NCBI RefSeq assembly: GCF_009389715.1
Contig: NC_052401.1
Span: forward strand, 2,282,843-2,346,842
Source: Phoenix dactylifera
Taxonomy: Eukaryota; Streptophyta; Magnoliopsida; Arecales; Arecaceae
Length of the DNA: 64,000 nt
Direction of reading: 5' to 3'
The notes beneath the pieces were generated by a model. It did no database searches. It was not told the DNA's origin and saw only the letters and a program-made list of their open reading frames with translations. Both the position numbers and the translations under genes were made by a program. The first letter of the stretch is position 1; each line of letters begins with the position of its first letter. Shown here in pieces: positions 14,301-25,324 of the stretch.

Positions 14301-17300
14301 AGCTTGCAATGAACAAACTTGTTGAGATGGCATACAAAAAGCTAATGGTAATTGTTCTTAATTTCCCCTTCTAGAAGGTGATGACATAATGTTTAAGTTC
14401 AATGTAAGAGGAAACATACAACGTAATTCTTCATCTATTAAATTTTCATGTGTGAAGTTGTAAAAAACTTTCCATGAATGGACTAAGAGATGCATTATCC
14501 AATAAACTCATGCATCAAGCTACCAGTTGGAACTGGTCGCGTTTAACTAATCAAATTTGTCCTGTATATTGCTAACCATACTTGTTATGTACCTTCTATG
14601 GAAGCTGAATGATTGGCATATGTTCATTTTTTATGTCAAATTACTCTCTTAATTTTTGTCCTTTACTCATCTCCATCTTTCTCTGTGGAGCTGTTTTTCT
14701 TCCTCAAAGTGGAGATCGTTCCTGTTGCAATTATTGTACAGGGTATATCATTACTTCTTTCAGGGCTAGAATTTCTGCCTCATCTCTTGATGCCTCTGTT
14801 TTGAGTCTGGCAATAGAAGTAATATTTGTTTTGGACAATAGGCATCAGAGAAGCCTACCTGGTCTTAAAAGCAGCCCAAGCTTATGCTTTTGCCTGCTAT
14901 TACTATTAACTATCCTTAGTCGTTCTGGACTTTGACCTATTAACCTTTTTCTTCCTAGTATGGAACCTATCTTGGCTTTTTCCCGACCAGTTGATCAAGC
15001 AACCACATAAATGTTTTGCGGCAAAGATATATCAGCAGCTTTTGGATTTCTATATTTTATAACCAGAAAAAAAGAGAAGAAATTCCTAAAACCATCTCAT
15101 CTCTATTCAGATAGACTTTTTAGGTTGTAAGATTTGTTTACTCCTATCAATTTTGTCAATCTTGTATTGGCGTTTTTCTGTTTTTTTTTTTTGGGTTTGG
15201 TTTTTTTTTTTGGGTTTGTTTTTTTGTTTTTTTTTTTTTTTGGGTGGGGGGGGGGCGCAGGGGGTCAACTAATTACAATTGCCATATTTAGTCTTGTTCT
15301 TGGATAGTTATATCTTGTACCTGCAATTGTGATTAGTGTTCAATATGCTTTTTTATTTTTGTTGCCATTATGTATGTGTGTATGTTTGTTGGTTACTATT
15401 TAAATATGTTTGTGTATGTACCTGTCTAACAGAAACTAGCAAAAATGTATGATAAGGAAAATTGATTTGTTAGATGGTGATGTGTAAAAGAAGAGTCCAT
15501 TTTGGATATGCTGAAAGCTTTAGGTACTTTTTGCTTTACAGTCATTTTGCGGTAATAAGGGTTCGGAGTTCATATCATATCTTGTCTTCTTCTTTATTTT
15601 TTTATTTTCTAATTTTGGATTCTTTCATTTTTTACTTTCACCTCGTTAATCCACAACCTGTTTGAGTGTTGGCATGCTTTGGAGTCATCAAAACTCTAGA
15701 TGATTTTCCTTTGGTAATCCAATACAAAGGTAAACTTCTTTTGTTTGCTTGCTTCTGTCTGCATTATTTCATTCGCATGTGGACCACAGTCTTTATTAAC
15801 ATGGTTGATGTGGTATCTGCTATTTTCAGTAAACTAGGAGGCAAATTATTATTAGCTTTTATTTAAATCAGTCTTTGTCCTAATATTTCCATTTTTGTGA
15901 TGGCATGTCCTGGTAAATCTTTCCACAGTGTACAGCACCAGATTTCTTTTTTTTCAGTCTTATGCTAATTATCTATTGTAAAACCTTTGAATTTTTACAT
16001 GCTCTTTCAATGCCAGAATTAGCTCATCATTCTCATGTTTATAAATCAACACTGGAGAGCCCCTCAAGTAAACTATTATATCATATCATTTGCATGTTCA
16101 TTTTCTTTGTTAAGATTCATGAATTAAGTGTCTCCATCCTCAAGGGATACATGTCAGACAGAGACTAGCCACTAATCTGGGTACTCTACGTACCCTGACT
16201 GCAAGGTCAAACCAATTTGCAGAATATCCACTTGTATTAGATAAAAATCTTTGATTTCGTGACAAACGTGAAATATTGCATGCAATTAATTGGGAAATGC
16301 CTTTAAGACCTGCTATTTTGATAGGGTGGTCGTGGAAGTCATGGTTCAAGTCATAAGAGTGGTGTCAGCAAGGTTTCAAAACAACTTGCCTTGGCCTTTG
16401 CCAAGCGAACTCTTGCCAGATGTCAGAAATTTGAGGAAACAGGTCGAAGCTGCTTTAGTGAACCTGCTTTTCGGTGTATAATCCTCTCTGCACCTCTTCA
16501 CAGCAGTGATGGAAAATATGCTGATGGTATTGCATCTGGAACTGCTACAAATATATATGGGGAATCACGTAGTTGTCAGCTTGGATCTCGAGTTTCAGGT
16601 ATGATATTTAGATGATCTAAATAATAAACATTTGCACATAAAATGTACGTATCTATGTATATTGCATGTTCGTGCATACCAATGCTTTTAGAACTACTTC
16701 ATTAATTTGCTAAATGCTTTTTTATGATAATTTTCATGCTACAGCTATATATTATGGGTTATGTCCTCTTTGCAACCAGTCTAACTATAATAAGGTATTT
16801 CTGGTGTGAATTTGCAGCTTCTGGTACTTTGGCTTCAGGTGTAACATCAAGTATGCCTGAAAGACATGGGATTAGTTATAAGATTGATAGAGGTCCATTG
16901 GATTCATATCAAGGCCTTTCTCATATGTCCGACCAAGCTTTTGTTAAAAATGACCCAGCTTCGAACAGAGGGAAGAAGCGGGAGGTGCTACTTGATGATG
17001 TTGTTACAAGCGCTGCCTCAAGAGCCCCCCCAACTCTCACCAACACTCTTCCAGGCGGTCCAAAATGGAAAAGGACTGATAGGGAGAGGGATCCAAATAA
17101 AGATGAATTGCCAAGGAACTCTACTGCTAAAGCTGGCCGTCCATCATTAAGCAGCGGCAGGGGTGAGCGTAAAACAAAAACAAAGCCAAAACAAAAGATA
17201 GCACAGTTATCTACTTCAGGAAATGGTCTTGGCAGAGTTATGGAGACAGCCAGCTTTATGTTGCCTTCAGGTGAAACCATGAACATTGCTGGTACTGAAG

Positions 17301-17557
17301 TTGACCAAGAAATTGAATTGCAGAGTTCAGGTAATGCGGCTCAGAATTTGTCCAGGGAGGTGGATGATAATATATTCCCGAAGTTGCCGCTCCATGGAAT
17401 AGACTCTATCGATGAATTAGATGTAGCTGAAGGGCTGGGTGGACAAGGCCAGGATATTGGTTCTTGGTTGAATGTCGATGAAGATACATTACAAGATGAT
17501 TTGGTGGGCCTAGAAATTCCAATGGATGACTTATCAGAGTTGAAATTAAACTTTTAA
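2347..17557 (+). CDS. Plant-specific nuclear protein (At5g22450-like, SAGA SCS-type family), 15 coding exons
   Basis: Coding exons: 2347-2753, 3079-3310, 3683-3960, 8762-8941, 9379-10155, 10260-10354, 10473-10535, 10640-10728, 10827-10892, 11202-11879, 13440-13514, 14130-14200, 14290-14347, 16325-16598 and 16818-17557. All junctions keep the frame and give about 1,360 residues. The N-terminus has the family signature SGQRGTYSAS...RSGSFRESLE followed by YTRSGELRRVLGL and ASEELKRFKASVLE. Basic clusters (KRKR, KRVR) suggest nuclear import. Residues about 956-1023 (KKKNQLHSLEKAIQNVKEI) are charged and helical, likely a coiled coil; the C-terminus is acidic. From memory this matches the plant-only family of Arabidopsis At5g22450, some members of which were reported as SAGA histone acetyltransferase subunits. 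No catalytic domain is visible. Eight-or-so introns are short; the third is 4.8 kb and holds transposon debris. The intron at 10729 starts with GC instead of GT. Confidence 0.82.
5085..5481. mobile_element. MITE, Mutator-like, with 9-bp target-site duplication
   Basis: A 397-bp element lies inside the third coding intron of the large gene. Its ends are inverted repeats: GGCTGCAAATGGGT at the left (5087-5100) and the reverse complement at the right (5466-5479). It is flanked by the perfect 9-bp duplication CCCGTTGCT (5076-5084 and 5482-5490). Interior GACCCGACCC motifs occur on both arms, so it can fold back. There is no coding capacity. The 9-bp duplication is the hallmark of Mutator-type transposition. 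Confidence 0.9.
6040..7265 (+). mobile_element. LTR-like retrotransposon fragment, possibly a degraded solo LTR
   Basis: A GC-rich island in an otherwise AT-rich intron. Near its end (7117-7138) it carries the same GATTTAAGCATCGGAGGG-type motif as the fragment at the window start, followed by GCC-rich sequence as in plant LTRs. No gag or pol reading frame is present. It is old and degraded; the boundaries are approximate. Confidence 0.4.
13551..13702 (+). repeat. Short tandem repeat, about 3.5 units of 35-45 bp
   Basis: Units share AAGTTAATCTGCCT(C/T)ATTCAAT followed by TTTTCTGTTT. The array begins about 37 bp after the 5' splice site that ends the 13440-13514 exon of the large plus-strand gene. 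Confidence 0.8.
15181..15256 (+). repeat. Low-complexity T-rich and G-rich tract
   Basis: T runs broken by GGG triplets end in a G-rich run, inside the 2-kb intron 14348-16324. It is simple sequence, with some potential to form a G-rich secondary structure. Confidence 0.7.
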
Positions 17558-20029
17558 AGAGTGCCAATTATTCCTCCTGTGCATATTCAAGAGTCTAGAT
17601 CAGAATGCTAGTGCTTCTATTTTGATACAACTAACTAATCAAATGTCAACCCCAAGCAGGTTAGAGTTTGTAACTAGGCCAGTCCATTCTTTTGTATACC
17701 TTTTTAAACTTCTTGGCAGATCGCAATTGTCCTGTCATCTGAGGTCTCTCCTTGTAACAAATTTCAATCTGAATCAAGCATTGATCCAATTTGTATTACT
17801 TCAGGTTAGCATTCTTGACTTTTATAACCTTTCTGGTGGTCGCATTCTCATCCATCTTCCTGGACCCACCGAACATCACAACTGTACATTCACCCATTTC
17901 CTGGATTCTTCTTCTCATATGGTTAAGCAAATAGTTGTTTCAAGCACGCTCTCTTAAGCGCTTCTTTCTGATGCATTTGATCATCAATTTATTTATATTG
18001 TGATCAGGTGAGGCCCCTGATGTTCTGTCACTTCTGTTGTTTGGCAAACCATCGGATCTCAAGGTGACCTGGTGTTTGACTACATGAATTTTGAAATTGC
18101 TTTCCTTCTGACGGTTTGACTTCCATACATGTCAAAGCACAGGATTTTATTTATCTGATTGTTGAAACTTGCGATGCAAGTTTTAATGTGGGAGATATAT
18201 ATGTTTTTCTTTTGGAACGTGGTTGTTTTACTGCACCCTAATGATGCTTGCGAACTGGGTTATTGTCATTTTTGCCGTTGACAACTTAATCTTGTTATGA
18301 AGGTCTTCATACTTGGAAGTTGTATAGGAGAGAGATCCGGTTGGTACATGACAGTGTTTGGTCCGGTGGAGGATAGGCAAAGAGTCATTCTTCTAAAATG
18401 TTCATCCTATTAATTTTGTTGATCCATGAGTTTCGGCTCGATTATTCTCATAGCAGCCTGAATCAGGTTAGACAAATGTGGGCGCTGGAGTGAGGAAAGA
18501 AAGAGATTTGATAAGTCTCAACAAGTGGAAGTTAAATCGAGCTAACTTATTTATATCTTAATAATTTCAAGGCTGAGATAAGACTTGAAAGGTTTCATAC
18601 CATTCGAAGGCTAACTCTGACGGTACTTCTAATTGAGATGTCTCTTGTTCCCATTGCCAGAGATGATCCTCAATAGCAGTCATTAAAAATATTATATTAG
18701 AAATAAGATTTTATACATGACCCTTAATGATGTGGTATGCTTGATTTTTTTTTTTTTTTTGAATTTTAGAGCGGTTGGAGCCTTTTCTCTCCAATCTACT
18801 AATGGATATAGAAATGCTGTTCTTAATTTGTTACTGTATTTTAAGAAGCAGGTAGTAAGTGTAATTTCAACTAATGGTAAACTTAAATTGCGTGAAGCTG
18901 ATGTAGAACTGGGAAAATGATATAGGATCCCGATGTCTCTGTTCATTTCTTATTGCACCAGTCATTTTTCCCAGATGATCAAACTAAGAGGGACATATGA
19001 GAGGCCGGAGGAGCAGACCACCCACTTCTAAAGGACATTAGAAGGCTACTAAGGGAGTGTGGTGCATTCCAAACTGTGCATGTCTACAGAGAGGTGAACA
19101 GAGTTGTATATTAGGTCGCTTTTTTTGCCGCCCACCATTCTGAAGATTTTTTTGGGATCCATCTTGTATCTATTTCCCCATCTTTGGGTTGCATCCTTTC
19201 TCTTGACTCCAATAATAATGCTCATGTGAGATTAGTGCGAGTAACTAATGTAAATGTAAAAAATAAAATAAAATAAAAAATAAAAAAAAAGAAAAGAAAA
19301 GAGAGAGAGAGGGGAAAAAAAGAAGAAGTAAAAGAAGAAGAAAGAAAAAAAAAAAGAGGTCGATGCCTTTGTAATCAAGTCCCAGGGTAGTATGCCATGT
19401 TGGTGCTAGATAATGACAACGTAGCAGGATCCCTTGCTTATTAAAAGGCAGCCAACAAAATTTTACTCTTTTTTTTTTGGTAAAAAAATAGAAGGGGGGG
19501 AGAGAAAACCTCATTCACGTAGCAGTTCCCACTAGACCTCCCTTCCACCAGGAAATATTCGATATAAGCCGCAAGTTTTCGCATACCCTCTCCGTCCCTC
19601 GGTCTCTCTTACTGGTTCATCATCCATGTGTGAGTACGTTATTCCAACGCCACCTCAATTCAGATGGGGACTTCATCGGACAAATCAGATGGGGGCATCC
19701 AGTCCCCATATTTAATCGACGCACGCATGTTTTAAATTTGGATCACTCCGATAAAATTTAAGCTCCATACCAACCGTGCCAATACCTTGGTGGCAACAAA
19801 ATTTTACTATTTGAAGTTGCCGATTCACAGTCAAATTCTGCATAGAATTGATCGACATCATATAAATTTCTTCCTGCTAGGTGTACGGCATGATAAGAAG
19901 TCGTGGTTGCCCAACAGCTTATCAGCCAAGTTTTTGTCAGAATATACATCTCTTATGTAGAACCCGGGGCTGTGCTTTTTTGGCCAATATCGAGATTCGA
20001 GAGTAGTAACTAGCCTAGCACGAAGTGGG
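17558..20029. other. 3' UTR of the large gene, then intergenic DNA
   Basis: The first several hundred bases are probably the 3' UTR. Beyond that I see no supported gene. A purine tract of about 100 bases (19257-19360, almost only A and G) and T-rich runs are the main landmarks. Short frames here have no recognisable product. Confidence 0.5.
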
Positions 20030-20280
20030 AGTGGATCCTTCTTGTGCTTCTTCTCAAATGGCGATCGTCTTGAAACTCGGAGTGCGGACTGGGGCTTCTC
20101 TTCTTCCTCCTCTTTAGAAGGTAAAATCTTTGCCTCTCTTCTCTCCGATTGTCTCTTCCATCACCTCCTTGGGAGAAGGTTCGGGCGGATCGGTCTATCT
20201 GGGAGCGATTCGGCTCCGGATTCCCTTTTGGTTCCTCTCCGTTTTGATCCGAAAGATTTGCGTTTCCGTTAGGTTTTTCT
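20030..20280 (+). promoter_or_regulatory. GC/CT-rich block resembling the 5' end of a plant gene
   Basis: A CT-rich, GC-elevated block with an ATG at 20058 that opens only about 20 codons before a stop, followed by a GTAAAA donor-like sequence at 20121. It lies about 1.1 kb upstream of the broken phosphatase gene and may be its former first exon or leader. No homology to a protein was recognised. Confidence 0.3.
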
Positions 20281-22904
20281 TGGAATTTTGAGTGAGAGAG
20301 AGCTATATTCGTTTTGCATTCTTTTAAGTTTTCTTGATATTGTTGGTTGATTTGGTGCATTGTAGATGGTTTGACCCGAAAGCTAGGTTTTTTTTTTTTC
20401 TTTTTTTTGCCCCGGTAATCTGCTTCCTTTTAGATTATGAAATGAAAAGATTTTTTTTTTTTTAGTGATTTGGATGATCTTTATTTTCCACCGATTTACA
20501 ATGCAGAGGCCAATTCGGGGTTGTGACGGTTTGATTTTGTCTTTTACGTGTAACTGCTGTTTCTATCTATGATATTTAAATAACTAGAGAGTATTCATAT
20601 GGATTGAAACATTTTCAGGTACCAGGCATTCGAGGAACATTTTCTTCGGATGTCCTATTCTAGTCTTCAGTCTGTATATAACTGTTATAAAACCAAATCC
20701 TGGACAAGAAAACATGGACCGAAGAACGTCAAATTTTCCTGTAAATTAGTAAATTCAAGGATTTTCATTGTTGGAAGTTGAAATCCTAACTGAATCTGTA
20801 ACTAAATAGTCACTGTCTTATTCTGATTTATTTAGAACTCCCTGGAAGACAACATGGAAACTGAAAACAATAAGTCCTGTCAATCATCGTCTGTCCTCTT
20901 TTTTTTTTTTTTTTTTGATTTTCTGAAGCAAAACCTTCGATTCTTGATATGGACCCCCGGCGACCATTCTTCCTTTTCTTTTTTCTTTTTTCTTGGGGGA
21001 TTGTATAACCGTTTTTACCTTCCAATCTCTTGTATTCAGGTAAAAGGTAGAGATAATTGTCATGGGAATATCTGAAGTGATTGGATGAACTGCAACAATG
21101 TTGTTTATGGCCTCTTTTTACATCACGAAATCTGGCATGACATTGATTATGATGCCCTTTCTAGTTATCTCTTTTGCTTGCATATTTGGTCGCTATTGCT
21201 TCTCATCCAGCTGTAAATTTCCCCTTGATCTTGGGAAGGGGCTGATAGGAGCTTTCTACTTTAGTCGAAACTTTTGTTTGGCCCATTTCTAATGTCCGTA
21301 TAGGCATATGTTCTCTTTAGAAAGTTGAAGAGCATCGGACCAGTGTTCAATTAGATTTCTGATGGTTTATATGTTGGCGGGTGGCCATCTTCCTCAAATC
21401 ATTTGCCTCCTGGTGAACCTGCAGTAATTTGTTGCACAGGTGGACTACCTAGGAGCTCTTTTGTTTCAAAGGATGCAAAAATGCATATTTTAACATTGCC
21501 ACTTGGAACACAAGGTTCCCTCTGCCTTTGCGAATTGAATCTGTGGTTAGTTGGGCATGCAAAAAGAGGGCACGGAAGAAGCCTATATACATCCACTGTG
21601 CATTTGGTGGGCACCCTGTCCCTTCTTGTGTGGATTTCTTTAGCTAAACTTGGTTTGTTGTTAATATTTAACCATGTCCTGGGTCATATCTTTTTCATGA
21701 GTTGTTTTTGTGTTGATGAGGTAGTAGCATGCAGCTGCATGTTCAGATTTTGCATGCCAAACCCTCCTGATTTATGACTCTTATTCTTTGACTTGACACT
21801 TTCATCAAGGATAAAATAGAGCATTTAACTGCTCAATAACAAGGGATGCCTGAGATGATGATGTATTAAGGGGGGTGTGTTTGCAATTATTGACAATGGG
21901 TGTCAAGACGGTTGTTCCAAAACTTCTCTCCTTATTAATCACATGCATAGGTTGTACCTCTAGACATGTTTTTTGTTTGCTTGTTTAGAAATAAAAATGC
22001 ATGTATTCACTAGTCTTATGCTGTTCCAGTAGCACATGAGCTTGACAACCAACTGTACAATTTCGTGTTCTATAGGCTAAATTCAGTTAAACTATTCATA
22101 AGAGACACCATAGGCTCCTTGCTTGAGTTGAAACAAAAGAATGGAACTTTTGAATGGATAGTGAGGAAGAGTACAGTATTTGGTAGTAGAATGTAAATCA
22201 TCACGTCTCTTTATATCTTGTGCATGTCCAAGTGCATGTTTGTTTATATATTGTTTATGCTTAATACATGTTAAGCAATATATACAAACTTCAAAACTAG
22301 CTAGACATGTACCATTACTTAGGCTTTTAGGACAACTTCAATTCAAAAATTTAAGTAAATTGTTAAGTTATTTGCTTTGGACATTGTGAGATGAGTTGAC
22401 GATAAAACAAAAAATGGAAAAGCTAAAGTTTTGCTTCAATTCTGAGAAAAGAGTCAAGTAAATAATTCATGTAACAATTTTTTTCCTATTATTGCAAAGC
22501 AGCTTAAAAGATTGTACCTAGATCTTGGCTTTCAATTCTAAGAAAAGAGAAAGTACATTACTTGTCTAGCAGGCTTCTCCTATAACTGCAAAGAATCTAA
22601 TAAGATTGTACACAGATCTCAGCATCTTGTAAATGATCAAATGAATGTTTTTCCTTTTTGCTGAAAAATGCGAACCTTTTATTAAGATATTCTAGTGAAA
22701 AAGAACTTTTCATTAAAGCTTGGAATCAGTCATCTGCAATATCAGAGTTTACCTGGTTCGATGGTATATATTTGTGTACTTATTTCTGTCACCTGGATAA
22801 GAATGACATATTCATGATGCTACTAGTTATGTCCTTATTTCTGAGTTTGTCTTCTAAGGGAAACCTGTAGTAAGCATCTAGTCTGAGCATCAGATTATAC
22901 ATTA

Positions 22905-22927
22905 ACACACACACACACACACACACA
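22905..22927. repeat. (AC)n microsatellite
   Basis: About eleven AC units, inside the intron of the phosphatase pseudogene. Confidence 0.9.
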
Positions 22928-24371
22928 TATTTGACTTCTAAGCACTAAGATCTATTGTATAGACTATCACTACTTTCACACGGGATAGTTCTAAATTATT
23001 TAATTGGCTGTATTAAGTCCTTTCAATCATGTATTATATTGGTATTAATATTAATAGATGGGCATTGCAAGTTGTAGTTGGTTGAAGTTCCTAGCCGAAT
23101 TTATAGATAATCTTCTTTGTGGAGTAATAATTATTTCTTTACCAGCATTATTGTTAGAGCCTACCATATTGTAAGGTTTAGCCTCCCACATATATTTACA
23201 TTTGATTACTAAGAAATACTCTTTTTTTGCATTAATAATATCATTAGAATACATTTAGCTAATATGACAAATTAACCACCGAAGAATTTAAATGATAGTA
23301 GTCATAACCTAGCTACCTTTTGTCTTCTCTTAACATGGTACTGGTTTTAACATTCGATCAACTATGGAGAGCTTTGCATCTCAAGAAACTGTACTGACCC
23401 TATTGATCTTTGTCTGAGAGGATTTGACACAAAGTGCGGATCATTAACCACAATGATTTTAAAAACAAATTAAATGATTGATTCAGTAAACTGTTATGTT
23501 ACTATAACATTTTCATGGGTTGTAATATGGCAGAAGCTTAATTTAGCAAATGCCTTGTCCTCTCACATTGTATTTTATACTGTTTTATATTGGTGCACTG
23601 TGAAAGCTTAAGTCCATACAGGTGATTGGCGTTTTTCAAAATGAAGTCAAGAAAGGCAGGCATAGCTAGTAGTAAGCACTAGAAAGAAGGGCTTGCAAAT
23701 GCTCTAGGTGACAAAAGTTCAAGGACATGTTCCACTCGTTTGGCTTGATTGTGCGATTTGCATAAAATAACAAGAAGATGATACAACCGTTAAGCAGAAG
23801 CATGATTTAATGTAATGAAGTCACAAAATGTTGGTTTGTGCTACCATGAAAACAGAAAATTAATTTCCTTATAGGACAAGAAGAAAAGCCGACTAGATTT
23901 TGCAGTTCTGAAAAGGTGAAGATATGGGGTAAGAAATAGTAATAAGAAAACCTTAAAGTATAGCTTTCTGATGTCCGAAGAGCACCATATCCAGGAGCAC
24001 AGTGAAGTATCAAAAGGGATGTAAAAGACCTGGCATAAATAATACCACCAACAGATGTTGCGAAAGCTATAAAGAAATTGTTGCATATGGAGTTGTAATG
24101 CAATTCATGAGGACATTTGGCTGGCATTTTATTGGTGAATGGGTTAAAGTTTCATAAAAGACATTCTGTCCTTGAAGCTTATGAGAGTGTACCATTCATT
24201 CTGTACCAACCAAACCAAATTATCCTTCACTGCATTTATTATGATGAACCAACATTAAAGTCCAGAATTTCTAGCCAAAAAAGGAAAGAAAAAGTCCAGA
24301 TTTCCTTCTCAAATAATGACCATATTACTCTCTGCTTTCTGTAAAGACCGAAACAACAAATTTTAGCTGTT

Positions 24372-24613
24372 TTTTTGAGAAAAATGGACAAAGCCTTTCA
24401 TTCGAAAAAAAATTACAAGGATCAAACCCAAAGTCTCAAAAGAGGGAAACTACCCAACACAGACTCGGCAAAAGGGTGAGCAACTAGTGCGGGTGGTCTA
24501 GAGGACAGTAACAAAAGACAGCGACAAAGAGGCAACAATGAGTTAATAAAAAGAGGCAACAAAAAGGCAAAAGTTGGTGCAGGTGTCTGCACCTAACTTA
24601 ATAAAACGAAAAA
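24372..24613 (-). mobile_element. Probable 3' end of a LINE, truncated
   Basis: Read on the minus strand, the segment ends with GAATGAAAGGCTTTGTCC, TTTTTCTC and an A run. This is the tail sequence I associate with plant LINEs. No reverse-transcriptase frame remains. I could not find a clear target-site duplication. It lies in the intron of the phosphatase pseudogene. Confidence 0.35.
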
Positions 24614-25324
24614 AAAAATCCCTTCACTGCCATAGACAAAGTAAATTTATTTTGAACTAGGTTTGACAAGGGTGAATGGATTAGAGATATATGTCGTGCT
24701 GATATTTCATTGACTGTTTGATATACTTGTTTTAGTATAAGTATTAAACCAAAGCTGCAGTTTGGTGATTATGTTCTTCACCATATTGAATTGTTCAAAA
24801 TGCCTTAAATCTTTGTATTTGTGAAGCATGCTATGACATGCTCAGTTGCATGAGATCATTAGTGTTAATCCAACCATATCATTTAATCATTTTGTGCATC
24901 ATTCTTTATGGAAAACCTTTGCCAACATACTCAATGTTTTGGCCTATTGATTTTCTTGTAAGTTTGTTATCTATGTTTGGAATTTGTACTTCAGTAATGC
25001 CAGAGGAATAGTTACTCTCTCCTTTTCTTTCGCCTGATGAACTCATTCTTATGTAATCTCTCATAATCAAGTTTTGTTGTTCCATTATCATCACATTTAT
25101 TTGTTGAGAGAACCATTGAAAATATTTTTCCCACTTATAGTCACGTTTGATGGATGGTCAATCATGCAACAGGTCATGGCAGAAGTGTTCGTGTAACGTG
25201 TGCACTTCTAGTTGCTCTAGGTGTGGCTGACGACTGGAAAGATGCTGAGAGGTGGTCAAAGAAGAGGCCTCAAATTAGAATGAATGCTTATCATGGAAAA
25301 AACTAGGAGGAATGGACCAAATAC

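Larger units (their letters stand above)
21160..25324 (+). pseudogene. Dual-specificity phosphatase (YnbD-like family) pseudogene, unprocessed
   Basis: Two blocks, 21160-21606 and 25173-25324, match the plant membrane-anchored dual-specificity phosphatase family when read across frames. The first runs from a hydrophobic segment (LLLAYLVAIASHPAVN) through DGLYVGGWPSS, LPPGEPAVICC and SWACKKRARKKP to IHCAFG. The second continues HGRSVRVTCALLVALGV. Together they restore the active-site pattern C-x5-R (CAFGHGR) across an intron at 21607-25172, with matching phase and GT-AG ends. The reading frame changes at least three times (before about 21242, before about 21277, and in an A run near 21480). 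In-frame TAG codons lie at 21301, 21352 and 25304; the last replaces the hydrophobic residue before EEW. The retained intron argues for decay of a normal gene copy rather than a retrocopy. Assembly error could explain one change but hardly all. Confidence 0.72.
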
